A stretch of DNA of 64,000 nucleotides from CBDBBY01 sp965203215. Its GTDB lineage: Bacteria; Pseudomonadota; Alphaproteobacteria; Rhodobacterales; Rhodobacteraceae. The stretch covers positions 4,650,001 through 4,714,000 of the forward strand of contig CBDBBY010000001.1 of the NCBI GenBank assembly GCA_965203215.1, given 5' to 3'. Below the pieces are notes generated by a model. The model did no database searches and was not told the DNA's origin. It saw nothing but the letters and a program-made list of their open reading frames with translations. Shown in pieces: positions 44,625 through 53,411 of this stretch (its first letter is position 1; each line of letters starts with the position of its first letter). The position numbers and the translations under genes were made by a program.

Positions 44625-45379
44625 GCATTCCCAGAACTCCCTCGTTTCGACTGGACGGCCGCAGAGCTTTTGTGGCGGGCGGGTCGCGCGGCATCGGATT
44701 CGCCGCCGCCGCCGCGCTCGCTGAAGCGGGAGCGGATGTAGTGATCGCTTCGCGATCCGAGGCGAGCGTGGCCGGCGCCGCCGCGTCGCTTCGCGAGTCG
44801 GGAGCCAATGCGGAAGGGGATGTTCTCGATGTTGCGGACACGGCGGCAATCCGCAGGTTCTTCGACACGCGCGGCCGTTTCGACGTCGTTGTGAATTCCG
44901 CCGGAATCGTGCGGCACAGCCCGGCATTCGAAGCCGAGGACGAAGACTACGACCAAGTCATGGCGGTCAATGCCCGAGGGGCGTATTTTCTGGCTCGCGA
45001 GGCGGCGCTCGGCATGCGCGAGGCCGGCGGATCGATCATTCAGATATCCAGCCAGATGGCGTTTGTCGGCGGGCGGGAGCGTTCGGTCTATTGCGCGTCC
45101 AAGCACGCGATCGAGGGCATGACCAAAGCGATGGCGATCGAATGGGCCGATCGCGGCATCAGGGTGAACACGATTTGTCCGACCTTCATCAAGACCGATC
45201 TCGGCGCGAAGACCCTTGAAAACCCGGAAAAGGCCGCGTGGATTCGGTCGAAGATCAAGCTCGGGCGGGTCGGCGAGGTCGAGGACGTAATGGGCGCGGT
45301 GGTCTATCTCGCTTCGGATGCGTCGTCTCTGGTGACGGGCACGCATATCTTGATCGACGGCGGTTGGACGGCAGGATGA
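44621..45379 (+). CDS. Short-chain dehydrogenase/reductase
   Basis: 252 residues from ATG 44621, overlapping the HisD-like stop by 4 bases. Cofactor loop 'FVAGGSRGIGFAAAAAL', 'VVNSAGIVRHSPA' and catalytic 'RSVYCASKHAIEGM'. The tail 'THILIDGGWTAG' is standard. Likely acts on the same compound series as the HisD-like enzyme. Confidence 0.85.
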   Translation: MSIPRTPSFRLDGRRAFVAGGSRGIGFAAAAALAEAGADVVIASRSEASVAGAAASLRESGANAEGDVLDVADTAAIRRFFDTRGRFDVVVNSAGIVRHSPAFEAEDEDYDQVMAVNARGAYFLAREAALGMREAGGSIIQISSQMAFVGGRERSVYCASKHAIEGMTKAMAIEWADRGIRVNTICPTFIKTDLGAKTLENPEKAAWIRSKIKLGRVGEVEDVMGAVVYLASDASSLVTGTHILIDGGWTAG

Positions 45380-45590
45380 CGGAACCGGAAAACAGCCGCT
45401 TGGCGCTCCGGATGTTCGATTGTCCGAAAGCGCGGCGTCCGACGCCCTGTTCGCTCACGGCGACGCCATGGCGTTCACCGTGACGATGGAACAATTTCTT
45501 GGACGGATTGAAGGATCCGATGTCGAGATTTCGCAGGCCGTGCCGGCCGGCCGGTCGATCTTTCGCGTATCCGCCGGATTCGGGAGTTGA
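45376..45590 (+). pseudogene. Small gene, apparently frameshifted
   Basis: ATG 45376 overlaps the SDR stop (ATGA) and opens a 35-codon frame ending at 45483. A second frame (from TTG 45420 or ATG 45468 to TGA 45590) continues with protein-like sequence ('MAFTVTMEQFLGRIEGSDVE'). Joining the two by one frameshift near 45430 would give a ~70-residue protein of unknown family. A real small second-frame gene, or nothing, are the alternatives. Confidence 0.3.
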
Positions 45591-45601
45591 AAGGAAAGCG
45601 C

Positions 45602-46579
45602 ATGACGCCGCCAAAATACACGGATTTCGCTGAATACATATTGGGCGTCACCGAAACGATTTGGGAAGGCCGCAATATCGCCAGTTTGCGCGAGAATTAC
45701 TCGGACGATATCCCGGTTCGATCTCCCTTGTCCCTGGTTGTCGGCAACGAAGAGGTCATCAGCGCCACTCTTGCGACGCTTTCGGAGTTTCCCGACCGCG
45801 AACTTCTGGGCGAAGACGTGATTTGGGATCGAATGGGAGAAGACAGCTGGTTTTCGTCGCACAGGATCATATCGCTGGCGACGCATGCGGAAGACGGCTT
45901 TTTCGGGTGGGCGACGAATAAGCGGTTGTCCTATCGGATCATTGCGGATTGCCACGCTTCGGCGGATCCGAAGTGGGGCTGGCAGATAAATGACGAATGG
46001 CTCGTGCGCGACCTCGGAGCCATCGTACGGCAGATCGGCAGCAAGCCTTCGGATTTCGCGCGGGAGCTCATTGGAAGGGAAGGCGGCTACGGCCGGTCCA
46101 AAGGGACCTTCATTCCCGGAGGCGATGAACCGCTCGGCCCATACAAGGGCAAAGGCAATGATGCGGAGCCCGGGCTGCGCTACGCCGACATGCTCGACCG
46201 CATCATGGACGCGGATATCTCGGCGATCAGAAATGAGTACGACAGAGCATGCCAGATCGAGATGCCCGGCGGGCGAACTGGCCACGGCTGGAGCGAAGCT
46301 GAACGATTTTGGCTCGGGTTGCGCGCCTCGTTCCCGAACGCGGCGTTCCGGGTGGAGCATCGCATGGGCAAAGAAGATGGGCGCCGCTTGCCGCGCGCCG
46401 CCGTGAGATGGAGCTTGACGGGCAAGCATGACGGTTTGGGAGCGTTCGGGACGCCCTCGCAGGCTGACGTCCATGTAATGGGAATGTCCCACGCGGAATA
46501 CGGCCCGCGCGGCCTGCGCCGCGAGTTCATCCTTTACGATGAAGTCGCGGTTTGGAAGCAGATATTGGAAAATTCTTGA
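45602..46579 (+). CDS. SnoaL-like / NTF2-fold protein, two-domain
   Basis: About 325 residues from ATG 45602 with GGAAAG upstream (TTG 45587 also in frame). Two repeats: 'YILGVTETIWEGRNIASLRENYSDDIPVRSP' and 'YADMLDRIMDADISAIRNEYDRACQIEMPGG', each starting an NTF2-like half; 'WQINDEWLVRDLGAIVRQIG' ends the first. No conserved catalytic residues are known for this subgroup. Third SnoaL-like gene of the cluster. Confidence 0.72.
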   Translation: MTPPKYTDFAEYILGVTETIWEGRNIASLRENYSDDIPVRSPLSLVVGNEEVISATLATLSEFPDRELLGEDVIWDRMGEDSWFSSHRIISLATHAEDGFFGWATNKRLSYRIIADCHASADPKWGWQINDEWLVRDLGAIVRQIGSKPSDFARELIGREGGYGRSKGTFIPGGDEPLGPYKGKGNDAEPGLRYADMLDRIMDADISAIRNEYDRACQIEMPGGRTGHGWSEAERFWLGLRASFPNAAFRVEHRMGKEDGRRLPRAAVRWSLTGKHDGLGAFGTPSQADVHVMGMSHAEYGPRGLRREFILYDEVAVWKQILENS

Positions 46580-46637
46580 GCGCCGCGCTGCGGCCCGACC
46601 TGCTGGATTCAAAGCGGAAGGACAGAGAAGCAAAGCC

Positions 46638-47612
46638 ATGACGCCTGAAGAAATGAGAAAGCGGATCGTCCGCTACGGGGAGCTGGTGCCCTGCAGGACT
46701 GCGTTCATCGACACGCATACGCCCGGATCGGACCTGAAGGAGAACTTCACGATCATCGGCGGCGGCGTTTCGGAAAGCGCCGACCAGCACGTCCACATAC
46801 GCGAGACGCCCGGATTCAACATCGGCGCCGCGGGCCAGCCGCCTCGGTGCAGAAATTCTCTCCACTCGCACAGGACTGCCGAAGTCTTTTTCGTTCTCAA
46901 GGGACGCTGGAGATTCTTTTGGGGCCGCTGGGGCACGGCGGGCGAAGTCGTGCTTGAAGAAGGCGACATATTCAACATTCCGACCGGGATATTCAGGGGA
47001 TTCGAAAACATCGGCCTCAAGCACGGCATGCTGATGGCGATCATTGGCGGAGACGACGCCGGCGGAGGCGTCGTCTGGGCGCCGCAGGTCGTCGAGGAGG
47101 CGAAGGATCACGGATTGATCCTCGCGGAGACGGGGCGGCTCTACGACTCGAAGAAGGGAGAGAGCCTTCCCGAAGGGGTCGGGCCGATGCCGCTTCTCAC
47201 GGACGAAGAGCTTGCATCGTACCCCGAACTTCCCGCAAGTTCGGTCGTTCCGCGCTACATAGGACGGAGGCTCGACATGGAGGCGCTGGCGGCGAAGCGT
47301 CCTGCGAAGGTCATCGGCGAAGACGCGATGATCGTCGACAAGCCGGGCTTTGAAGTCGAATTCCTTGCGCGCGGCTCGGTTTCGGCCGATCCTTGGTCCG
47401 CGCGGCAGGATGTCGTGCTCATGGTATCGGAGGGGCATTGGAAAATCGGATGGAACGGAGGCGAAGCCGTTCTAGGACCCGGAGACACCTGCGCGGTGCC
47501 GAAAGGCATGGAGCATTCGCTGGCTCCGGCGGTTTCGGGCGAGGCGGGCCTTTTCAGGGTGCTGAGCACCGGCGATGCGGCCGGTCCCACATGGCAAGCG
47601 CCGACGGAATGA
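46638..47612 (+). CDS. Bicupin-domain protein
   Basis: 324 residues from ATG 46638. The first cupin has 'NSLHSHRTAEVFFVLKGRWRFFWG', whose His-His-Glu spacing would bind a metal, then 'LEEGDIFNIPTGIFRGFENIG'. The second cupin ('VVLMVSEGHWKIGWNGGEAVLGPGDTCAVPKGMEHSLAPA') keeps a late His but lacks a clear first His pair. This could be a gentisate-type dioxygenase relative or a sugar isomerase; I cannot tell. It sits mid-operon. Confidence 0.7.
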   Translation: MTPEEMRKRIVRYGELVPCRTAFIDTHTPGSDLKENFTIIGGGVSESADQHVHIRETPGFNIGAAGQPPRCRNSLHSHRTAEVFFVLKGRWRFFWGRWGTAGEVVLEEGDIFNIPTGIFRGFENIGLKHGMLMAIIGGDDAGGGVVWAPQVVEEAKDHGLILAETGRLYDSKKGESLPEGVGPMPLLTDEELASYPELPASSVVPRYIGRRLDMEALAAKRPAKVIGEDAMIVDKPGFEVEFLARGSVSADPWSARQDVVLMVSEGHWKIGWNGGEAVLGPGDTCAVPKGMEHSLAPAVSGEAGLFRVLSTGDAAGPTWQAPTE

Positions 47613-47658
47613 CGACCCGGCATTGGGAATTCCGGATGCGGAAAGGAGAGTTTCAAAG

Positions 47659-48783
47659 ATGAGCCTGTTGGCCACCCATGTCGGCAGCCTGCCCAGAAGC
47701 CAGGCTGTCGTGGACATGATTTTCGCCCGCGAGCACGGGAAAGAATTCGACCGGACCGAATTCGACGGCACGATGACCGCCGCCGCGTCCGAAACCGTCC
47801 GCAAACAAGTCGAGGCCGGCATCGACATTGTTTCCGACGGAGAAACTTCGAAGATTTCCTACGCCACCTATGTGAAGGACAGGTACACGGGTTTCGAAGG
47901 CGACTCGCCCAGGAACGCGCCCGCCGACCTCAAGCTGTTCCCGCAATACTTGAAGCGAATCGCGGAATCGGGCGGCACCCCTCAATATTCCCGTCCGCAA
48001 TGCACCGGTCCGATACGGCCGAGGGGTCATGGCGATTTGCAGAAGGACATTGCGAATCTCAAGGCGGGAATGGCCGAGCACGGCGCGACGCAGGGTTTCA
48101 TGAACGCCGCGTCTCCAGGCGTCGTCAGCCTGTTTCTTCCCAACGCCTACTGGCCCACGCGCGAAGCTTATCTCTCGGAACTCGCCGGCGCCTTGAAGGA
48201 CGAATACCGGATAATCGTGGACAGCGGCCTGCACCTTCAGCTCGATTGTCCGGATCTCGCCTTGTCTCGGCACATGTACTTCACGGATTTGTCCGACGAC
48301 GAGTTCGTGAAGGTCGCGGAACAGAACATGGAAGCTCTGAACCATGCTTTGGACGGCTTGGATGCGGCCAGGATACGAGTCCATATCTGCTGGGGAAACT
48401 ACGAAGGTCCGCACGTTTGCGACATCGGCATGGACAAGGTGTTCGCTACGCTGATGAAGGCGAAAGCTCGTTATCTGCTGTTCGAAACCTCCAATCCGAG
48501 ACACGCCCATGAATGGACGGTCTTCCGGGACAGGAAATCCGAGATTCCCGACGACAAGGTGCTGGTGCCCGGTGTCGTGGACAGCACTACAAACTTCGTG
48601 GAGCATCCGGATTTGATCGTGCAGAGACTTGATCGGTTCCTCGGCATCGTGCCCGCGGACCGCCTTGTCGCCGGTTCCGACTGCGGATTCGGCACTTTCG
48701 CCGGATTCGGAGCGGTGGACCCGGATATCGCTTATGCCAAGCTGGCGGCCTTGTCCGAAGGAGCGCATCGGGCGGGCGAATGA
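47659..48783 (+). CDS. Cobalamin-independent methionine synthase (MetE C-terminal)-like protein
   Basis: 374 residues from ATG 47659 with GGAAAGGAG upstream. 'LLATHVGSLPRSQ' at the N-terminus and the zinc-site residues H242 and C244 in 'RVHICWGNYEGPH', E276 in 'LLFETSNPRH' and C342 in 'VAGSDCGFGTF' match the MetE C-terminal/UROD-like barrel. It lacks the MetE N-terminal half. Stand-alone relatives use thiol or CoM-like acceptors or cleave C-S/C-O bonds and often sit in catabolic operons. Overlaps the next gene by 4 bases. Confidence 0.8.
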   Translation: MSLLATHVGSLPRSQAVVDMIFAREHGKEFDRTEFDGTMTAAASETVRKQVEAGIDIVSDGETSKISYATYVKDRYTGFEGDSPRNAPADLKLFPQYLKRIAESGGTPQYSRPQCTGPIRPRGHGDLQKDIANLKAGMAEHGATQGFMNAASPGVVSLFLPNAYWPTREAYLSELAGALKDEYRIIVDSGLHLQLDCPDLALSRHMYFTDLSDDEFVKVAEQNMEALNHALDGLDAARIRVHICWGNYEGPHVCDIGMDKVFATLMKAKARYLLFETSNPRHAHEWTVFRDRKSEIPDDKVLVPGVVDSTTNFVEHPDLIVQRLDRFLGIVPADRLVAGSDCGFGTFAGFGAVDPDIAYAKLAALSEGAHRAGE

Positions 48784-49487
48784 ACGAGCCGTTGGTATTC
48801 CTTCCGGGACACATGTGCGACGGAAGGTTGTTCACGCATCAGGTCGAAGCGTTTTCATCCGAGCGCGCCGTGCATTTGGCGAATTTCAAGCTTGGGGCGA
48901 CAATCGCGGAATTCGCTGCGAATGCGCTTGCGTCGGCGCCGCCCCGCTTCGTGCTTTGCGGATTGTCGATGGGCGGAATCGTGGCGATGGAGATCCTGCG
49001 GACGTCGGCTGAACGCATTGCGGGTCTCGTGCTTATGGACACCAACTACCGGGCGGAATCCCATGAGCGCGCGCAAGCCCGCAAGCGCACGATCGCGCTT
49101 GTCGAGCGCGGGGAGCTTGCGCTCGAATCCGTGGTAAGGGACGAGATGAAGCCCGCCTATCTCGCGGACGGGCCGCGGAACAAGCCGATATTGGATATCG
49201 TGATGGCGATGGCGATGAGCCTCGGCAGCCAAGTGTTCGGGCGGCAGGCGCGCGCGATCATGTCGCGGCCTGATCAAGCCGAAACCCTTCGCCGCGCCGC
49301 CGTGCCGGCGCTCGTGATTTGCGGCGAAGAGGACAAGCTTTGCACTCTCCAGACTCACGAAGACATGGTCGGCCTGATTCCCGGAGCAAAGCTGGAAGTG
49401 GTGCGGGGCGCGGGCCATCTGGTCCCGCTCGAGCAGCCCGAGCGCACGAACGAACTGATTGCGGAATGGCTGGAAAGAGCATTATGA
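48780..49487 (+). CDS. Alpha/beta hydrolase
   Basis: A 235-residue hydrolase. The oxyanion segment is 'PLVFLPGHMCDGRLF', the nucleophile elbow 'LCGLSMGGIVAMEIL' (Ser in G-L-S-M-G), the acid in 'LVICGEEDKLCTLQTHEDM' and the His in 'VRGAGHLVPLEQPE'. Typical ester or C-C bond hydrolase of catabolic pathways. It overlaps both neighbours by 4 bases (ATGA), so it is tightly coupled to the MetE-like and RraA-like proteins. Confidence 0.83.
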   Translation: MNEPLVFLPGHMCDGRLFTHQVEAFSSERAVHLANFKLGATIAEFAANALASAPPRFVLCGLSMGGIVAMEILRTSAERIAGLVLMDTNYRAESHERAQARKRTIALVERGELALESVVRDEMKPAYLADGPRNKPILDIVMAMAMSLGSQVFGRQARAIMSRPDQAETLRRAAVPALVICGEEDKLCTLQTHEDMVGLIPGAKLEVVRGAGHLVPLEQPERTNELIAEWLERAL

Positions 49488-50182
49488 CGCCGGATCTGTA
49501 CGACATCTTGAAGGCAACGGACACGCCAACCGTTTGCAACGCGATAGAGCTCACCCAAGGCAGCCGCGATTTCCGCAGATTCACAAAGCGGCAGATGGTT
49601 CCCGTCCGCACCGGCGACCCGCCGATCGTCGGTCGCGCGCTGACCGCGAAAATTCGCGCGAAATCTCCGCCGACGCGTCCTGCGGCGGAGATCGGCAAAA
49701 TCAGGATGGACTATTACAAATACGTCTCGAAAGCGGGAAAACCGGCAGTTGTCGCAATGCAGGACCTCGACTCGCCGGAACCGCACGGAGCTTTCTGGGG
49801 GGAGATCAACGCCACGGTTCACAAGGCATTCAATATCGAAGGCGTCGTTACGGACGGCACGGCGCGCGACATTGACGCCCTCCCGAGCGGGTTTCCGATC
49901 CTTGCGGGCGCGCACGGAGTCAGCCACGCATTCGTTCATGTGCTGGAATTCGATACTCCGGTGAGCATATTCGGCATGGATGTGCAGCCCGGCGAACTGG
50001 TTCATGCCGACAGGCATGGAGCGCTCGTCGTGCCTGAAATGCTGTTGGACAAATTGCCGGACGCAATTCGCTCGTTGATCGAGCAGGAAAATATCGTGCT
50101 TGATCCCGCTCGGAACTCGGAGCAGTACGACTTCGAGACATTCCGGCGGTCATGGGAAGCGTTCACGGCGAGTCGGCAGTGA
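49484..50182 (+). CDS. RraA-like / HMG-aldolase family protein
   Basis: 232 residues from ATG 49484, overlapping the hydrolase stop. 'ILKATDTPTVCNAIEL' at the N-terminus, 'GAFWGEINATVHKAFNIEGVVTDGTARDIDALP' with the G-x-x-T-D-G-x-x-R-D core, and 'VQPGELVHADRHGALVVPE' identify the RraA/4-hydroxy-4-methyl-2-oxoglutarate aldolase fold. The Arg-Asp of 'TARDID' is the metal/substrate site of the aldolases, so a retro-aldol or oxaloacetate-decarboxylase-like role in a catabolic pathway is more likely than RNase E inhibition. Confidence 0.8.
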   Translation: MTPDLYDILKATDTPTVCNAIELTQGSRDFRRFTKRQMVPVRTGDPPIVGRALTAKIRAKSPPTRPAAEIGKIRMDYYKYVSKAGKPAVVAMQDLDSPEPHGAFWGEINATVHKAFNIEGVVTDGTARDIDALPSGFPILAGAHGVSHAFVHVLEFDTPVSIFGMDVQPGELVHADRHGALVVPEMLLDKLPDAIRSLIEQENIVLDPARNSEQYDFETFRRSWEAFTASRQ

Positions 50183-50294
50183 ATTCGGCAAGCGCCCGGA
50201 ATCGTTTCGCGAGGCTCGCCGCCCCCGCAGTCGTGATGCTTACCTATGCCGAACGGAGCCTGACGCGAAATCTTGGGAACGGATGGAGGACTCC

Positions 50295-51164
50295 ATGGAA
50301 CTGCAGGTGACAGGTTTTTTTCACGCGGAGACGAACACGATTTCATACGTCGCGAGCGATCCCGGAACCAAGATGTGCGCGGTTATCGATTCCGTTCTGG
50401 ACTTCGACTACGCGTCGGGCAGCACGGGAACCGGGTTCGCGGACGGGCTAATCGGTTTCGTGAGGAAAGAAGGATTGACGGCGGATTGGATCCTAGAAAG
50501 CCATGTCCATGCGGACCACCTTTCCGCCGCGCCGTATGTTCAGCAGCAGCTGGGCGGCAAGATCGGCATCGGCGACTGCATCACCGTCGTTCAAGAGCAA
50601 TTCGGCAAGATTTTCAACGAAGGAACAGAGTTCCAGCGGGACGGCTCGCAGTTCGACCGCCTGTTCAAGGAGGGAGACGAATTCTCGGTCGGAGACATTC
50701 AAGCCCGCGTTCTCCACACGCCGGGCCATACTCCGGCCTGCCTGACCTACGTGATCGGCGATGCCGCGTTTTGCGGCGATACTCTTTTCATGCCCGATTT
50801 CGGGACTGCCCGAGTGGATTTTCCCGGCGGTTCCGCCGAAGACCTGTACAATTCGATCCAAAGAATATTGTCGCTTCCGGACGAGACGCGCCTGTTCGTC
50901 GGCCACGACTACAAGGCGCCGGGGCGCGAGGACTTTGCTTGGGAGTCCACTGTGGCCGAGCAGAAGGCCCGCAACGTGCATGTCGGTTCCGGCCGCCCCA
51001 AGGACGAGTTCGTGAAGCTTCGGACGGAGAGGGACGCGAAACTCGGCATGCCGAAACTCATTGTTCCAAGCATTCAAGTCAACATGCGCGCTGGCAACAT
51101 GCCAGAAGCGGACCGGGAAGGCCACGTTTACTTGAAGGTGCCGGTCAACGCGCTCGGACGCTGA
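50295..51164 (+). CDS. MBL-fold hydrolase, persulfide dioxygenase-like
   Basis: 289 residues from ATG 50295 (the frame opens at 50100). The metal motif H70-x-H72-x-D74-H75 is in 'ESHVHADHLSAAPYV', with H145 in 'HTPGHTPACL', D162 in 'FCGDTLFMPDFGTARVDFPGG' and H204 in 'FVGHDYKAPG'. 'DFGTARVDFPGG' is typical of ETHE1/Blh persulfide dioxygenases, which oxidise glutathione persulfide to sulfite. If functional here, it hints that sulfur is released by the pathway encoded upstream. It is 112 bases after the RraA-like gene. Confidence 0.82.
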   Translation: MELQVTGFFHAETNTISYVASDPGTKMCAVIDSVLDFDYASGSTGTGFADGLIGFVRKEGLTADWILESHVHADHLSAAPYVQQQLGGKIGIGDCITVVQEQFGKIFNEGTEFQRDGSQFDRLFKEGDEFSVGDIQARVLHTPGHTPACLTYVIGDAAFCGDTLFMPDFGTARVDFPGGSAEDLYNSIQRILSLPDETRLFVGHDYKAPGREDFAWESTVAEQKARNVHVGSGRPKDEFVKLRTERDAKLGMPKLIVPSIQVNMRAGNMPEADREGHVYLKVPVNALGR

Positions 51165-51242
51165 TTCTCCCCGGCAAAGGCTGGTTTCGGGCGCGGCGCG
51201 CGGTCGCCGACGGCCGCGACATGACAATTGCATGGCGCTGCA

Positions 51243-53024
51243 TCAAAGCGGCCAGAACATCGGGATCATGAAGCTCGCCAGAATTCCGATCGAAAGATTG
51301 AGCGGAATTCCGATTTTCAAATAGTCGGAAAACTCGTAGCCGCCGGGGCCGTACACGAGCGTATTCGTCTGGTATCCGATGGGGGTCGCGAAACTGGCGG
51401 ATGCGGCGACCATGACCGCTACGACCAACGGACGGGGGTCGATGCCCAGCGACGACGCCACCGCGATCGCGATCGGCGTAACGACAACCGCCACCGCGTT
51501 GTTGGATACGAGTTCGGTCAATACCGAAGTCAAAAGATAGATCGACCAGACGACCAGAAACGGGTGGACGTGGCTGAGATAAGGAGCCACGCCGTTTGCG
51601 ATCAGGGCAACTGTCCCGGACTCCTCCATGGCGGCGCCTATGGCCAGCATGGAAAAAATCAAAGCGAGAAGTTTGCCGTCGACAGCTGCGAACGCCTCGT
51701 CGGCATCGATGCATCCCGTTATAAGCACGATCGCGGCGCCGATCATTCCCAGCGCCGCGATCGGCGCGAAGCCCAGTCCGGCGAGAGTGACGACAACTGC
51801 CAATGTCAATATCGCGATCGGCGCTCTCCCTCTGCGGAACGACCGAACCGTCGGTTCGGTAATCTCCACCAGTTCGGTTTCGCGGGCCAAAGCCTGGATG
51901 TCTTCCGGCGCGCCTTCAATCAGAAGAGTATCGCCGATCCGGATTGCGACTTCGTCGAGCTGGGTGAACGCCTGCGGTGCGCGAGGGCGATGCAATGCGA
52001 TCACGTAGACGCCGAATCGCCGTCTCAAATGCAGATCGCCCAGTGTTTTGCCGACGAGATTGCACCGGGGAGAAATCAAGGCTTCGACCGTTTTCGATTG
52101 TCTTGATGAAACCTTGTCGGCAAGCAGCATGTCCTTGCGCTGCTGCAGATCGAGCACTTCCGCCGCATTCGTCCGCAGTACGATGCGGTCTCCTTCCTTG
52201 AGAACGATGTTCTTTAGATCGCGCCGGAGCGATTCTTCCGCCCTGATCACATCGATGACGCGCGCGCCGTCCCGCTTGAAGGGCTCGGCCTGCATTGCGT
52301 TCTGCCCCGCGAGTTCGCTGCCTTGCGGCAGGATCACCTCGGTGAAGAATTTCATCCGACTCCGGTCGCGGAGAAGTTCAGCCATCGAGTCGCGCTCGGG
52401 AAGAAGCCGTTGTCCGAATACGACGAGGTAAGCGATGCCGAATGCGACGAGCACCAAGCCGAGCGGGGTCACTTCGAACAGGGTGAAGGGCTCAAGCCCG
52501 GCGCTTCGCGCCACGCCGTCGACGAGCAGGTTGGTCGAGGTTCCGATCAGCGTGCATGTGCCGCCGAGGATCGCGACGTAGGACAGCGGGATTAGAAGTT
52601 TCGAGGATGACGTGCCAAGCAGTTTGGCGCAGTGGATCGTGATCGGAATCATGATGACGACCACAGGCGTATTGTTCATGAATGCGGAGGCGAAAACGAC
52701 GAACGCGGCCAGCACGGCCAGCATCAATATGGGCTGGACATTGCCGATCTTCGTGACCCAAGCGGTCAAGGCGGCCAGCGCGCCTGTCCGAAGAAGCGCG
52801 GCGGACATGATGAACATGGCGGCGATTGTCCAAGGCGCGGGGTTGGAGAACACCCGGAGCGCTTCCTCATAGGGCAGGACGCCGCTGGCAAGCAAGACCG
52901 CCGCTCCGCTCAGCGCTACGACCTCTGTCGGAAACGCGTCGCGAACGAAAAGCACGAACATGGCGGCCACGACCAGAATGACCGCGAGCGCCTGCCAATA
53001 TTCAATCAAAGCGTCAATGATCAT
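51243..53024 (-). CDS. SLC13-family permease with central RCK/TrkA-C domains
   Basis: A 593-residue membrane protein. An N-terminal membrane half includes 'SAFMNNTPVVVIMIPI' and 'LIGTSTNLLVDG'. About residues 215-395 form two TrkA-C (RCK_C) modules ('GQNAMQAEPFKRDGARVIDVIRA', 'LVGKTLGDLHLRRRFGVYVIALHR'). The C-terminal membrane half includes 'ELVSNNAVAVVVTPIAIAVA' and 'ATPIGYQTNTLVYGPGGY'. The SNN-type motifs in both halves are the SLC13/DASS Na+ and substrate site. Related proteins carry sulfate or dicarboxylates; beside a persulfide dioxygenase, sulfate or sulfite export is an attractive but unproven role. Convergent with that gene. Confidence 0.83.
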   Translation of the reverse strand: MIIDALIEYWQALAVILVVAAMFVLFVRDAFPTEVVALSGAAVLLASGVLPYEEALRVFSNPAPWTIAAMFIMSAALLRTGALAALTAWVTKIGNVQPILMLAVLAAFVVFASAFMNNTPVVVIMIPITIHCAKLLGTSSSKLLIPLSYVAILGGTCTLIGTSTNLLVDGVARSAGLEPFTLFEVTPLGLVLVAFGIAYLVVFGQRLLPERDSMAELLRDRSRMKFFTEVILPQGSELAGQNAMQAEPFKRDGARVIDVIRAEESLRRDLKNIVLKEGDRIVLRTNAAEVLDLQQRKDMLLADKVSSRQSKTVEALISPRCNLVGKTLGDLHLRRRFGVYVIALHRPRAPQAFTQLDEVAIRIGDTLLIEGAPEDIQALARETELVEITEPTVRSFRRGRAPIAILTLAVVVTLAGLGFAPIAALGMIGAAIVLITGCIDADEAFAAVDGKLLALIFSMLAIGAAMEESGTVALIANGVAPYLSHVHPFLVVWSIYLLTSVLTELVSNNAVAVVVTPIAIAVASSLGIDPRPLVVAVMVAASASFATPIGYQTNTLVYGPGGYEFSDYLKIGIPLNLSIGILASFMIPMFWPL

Positions 53025-53399
53025 GGTGTCCGCCGACTATGCCGCGTTGCCGCATCCGCTATATCGGTCACATTACCGCAAACAAGAGTGAAATGCTTGG
53101 TTGTCGGCGCGCGCCTCCGAACATCGCCTGCGTCCGAAGACGAGCAGCCGCGACCGGCGCGAGGACGGAGATCGGATTGCTGCCATGCGCTGGTTTTGCG
53201 GCGCCAATCTCCGCAACGGTCGCGTTCAGACGGCAGAGGGTTCTTGCAAGCCTCAAAACAGTCCGCACAAGCAGAAATTATTGATAGAGGCATCCAAAAT
53301 GACGCTTCGGCTGCATCAGGGTCGCCGTCATCGCCGCTCAATTTTCTGCAATCCCGGCTTGGAAATTTTTTCGATAAACACTTGTTTCCGTTTATTTTC
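53025..53399. other. Intergenic region, nothing recognised
   Basis: About 375 bases between the SLC13 gene start and the IS1634-type element. Short frames only; the permease promoter is expected near 53030-53100. Confidence 0.4.
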
Positions 53400-53411
53400 A
53401 GGCACTACATC
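53400..53411. repeat. 12-bp direct repeat flanking the IS1634-type element, left copy
   Basis: AGGCACTACATC here is repeated exactly at 55143-55154, on either side of the transposase gene. It may be a target duplication or mark the element ends; its length is greater than the 5-6 bp usual for the family. Confidence 0.5.

Noticed and set aside
49484..50182. RraA as regulator of RNase E
   Set aside because: Operon context with hydrolase and dehydrogenases, and the conserved aldolase-type Arg-Asp site, make an enzymatic role more likely.
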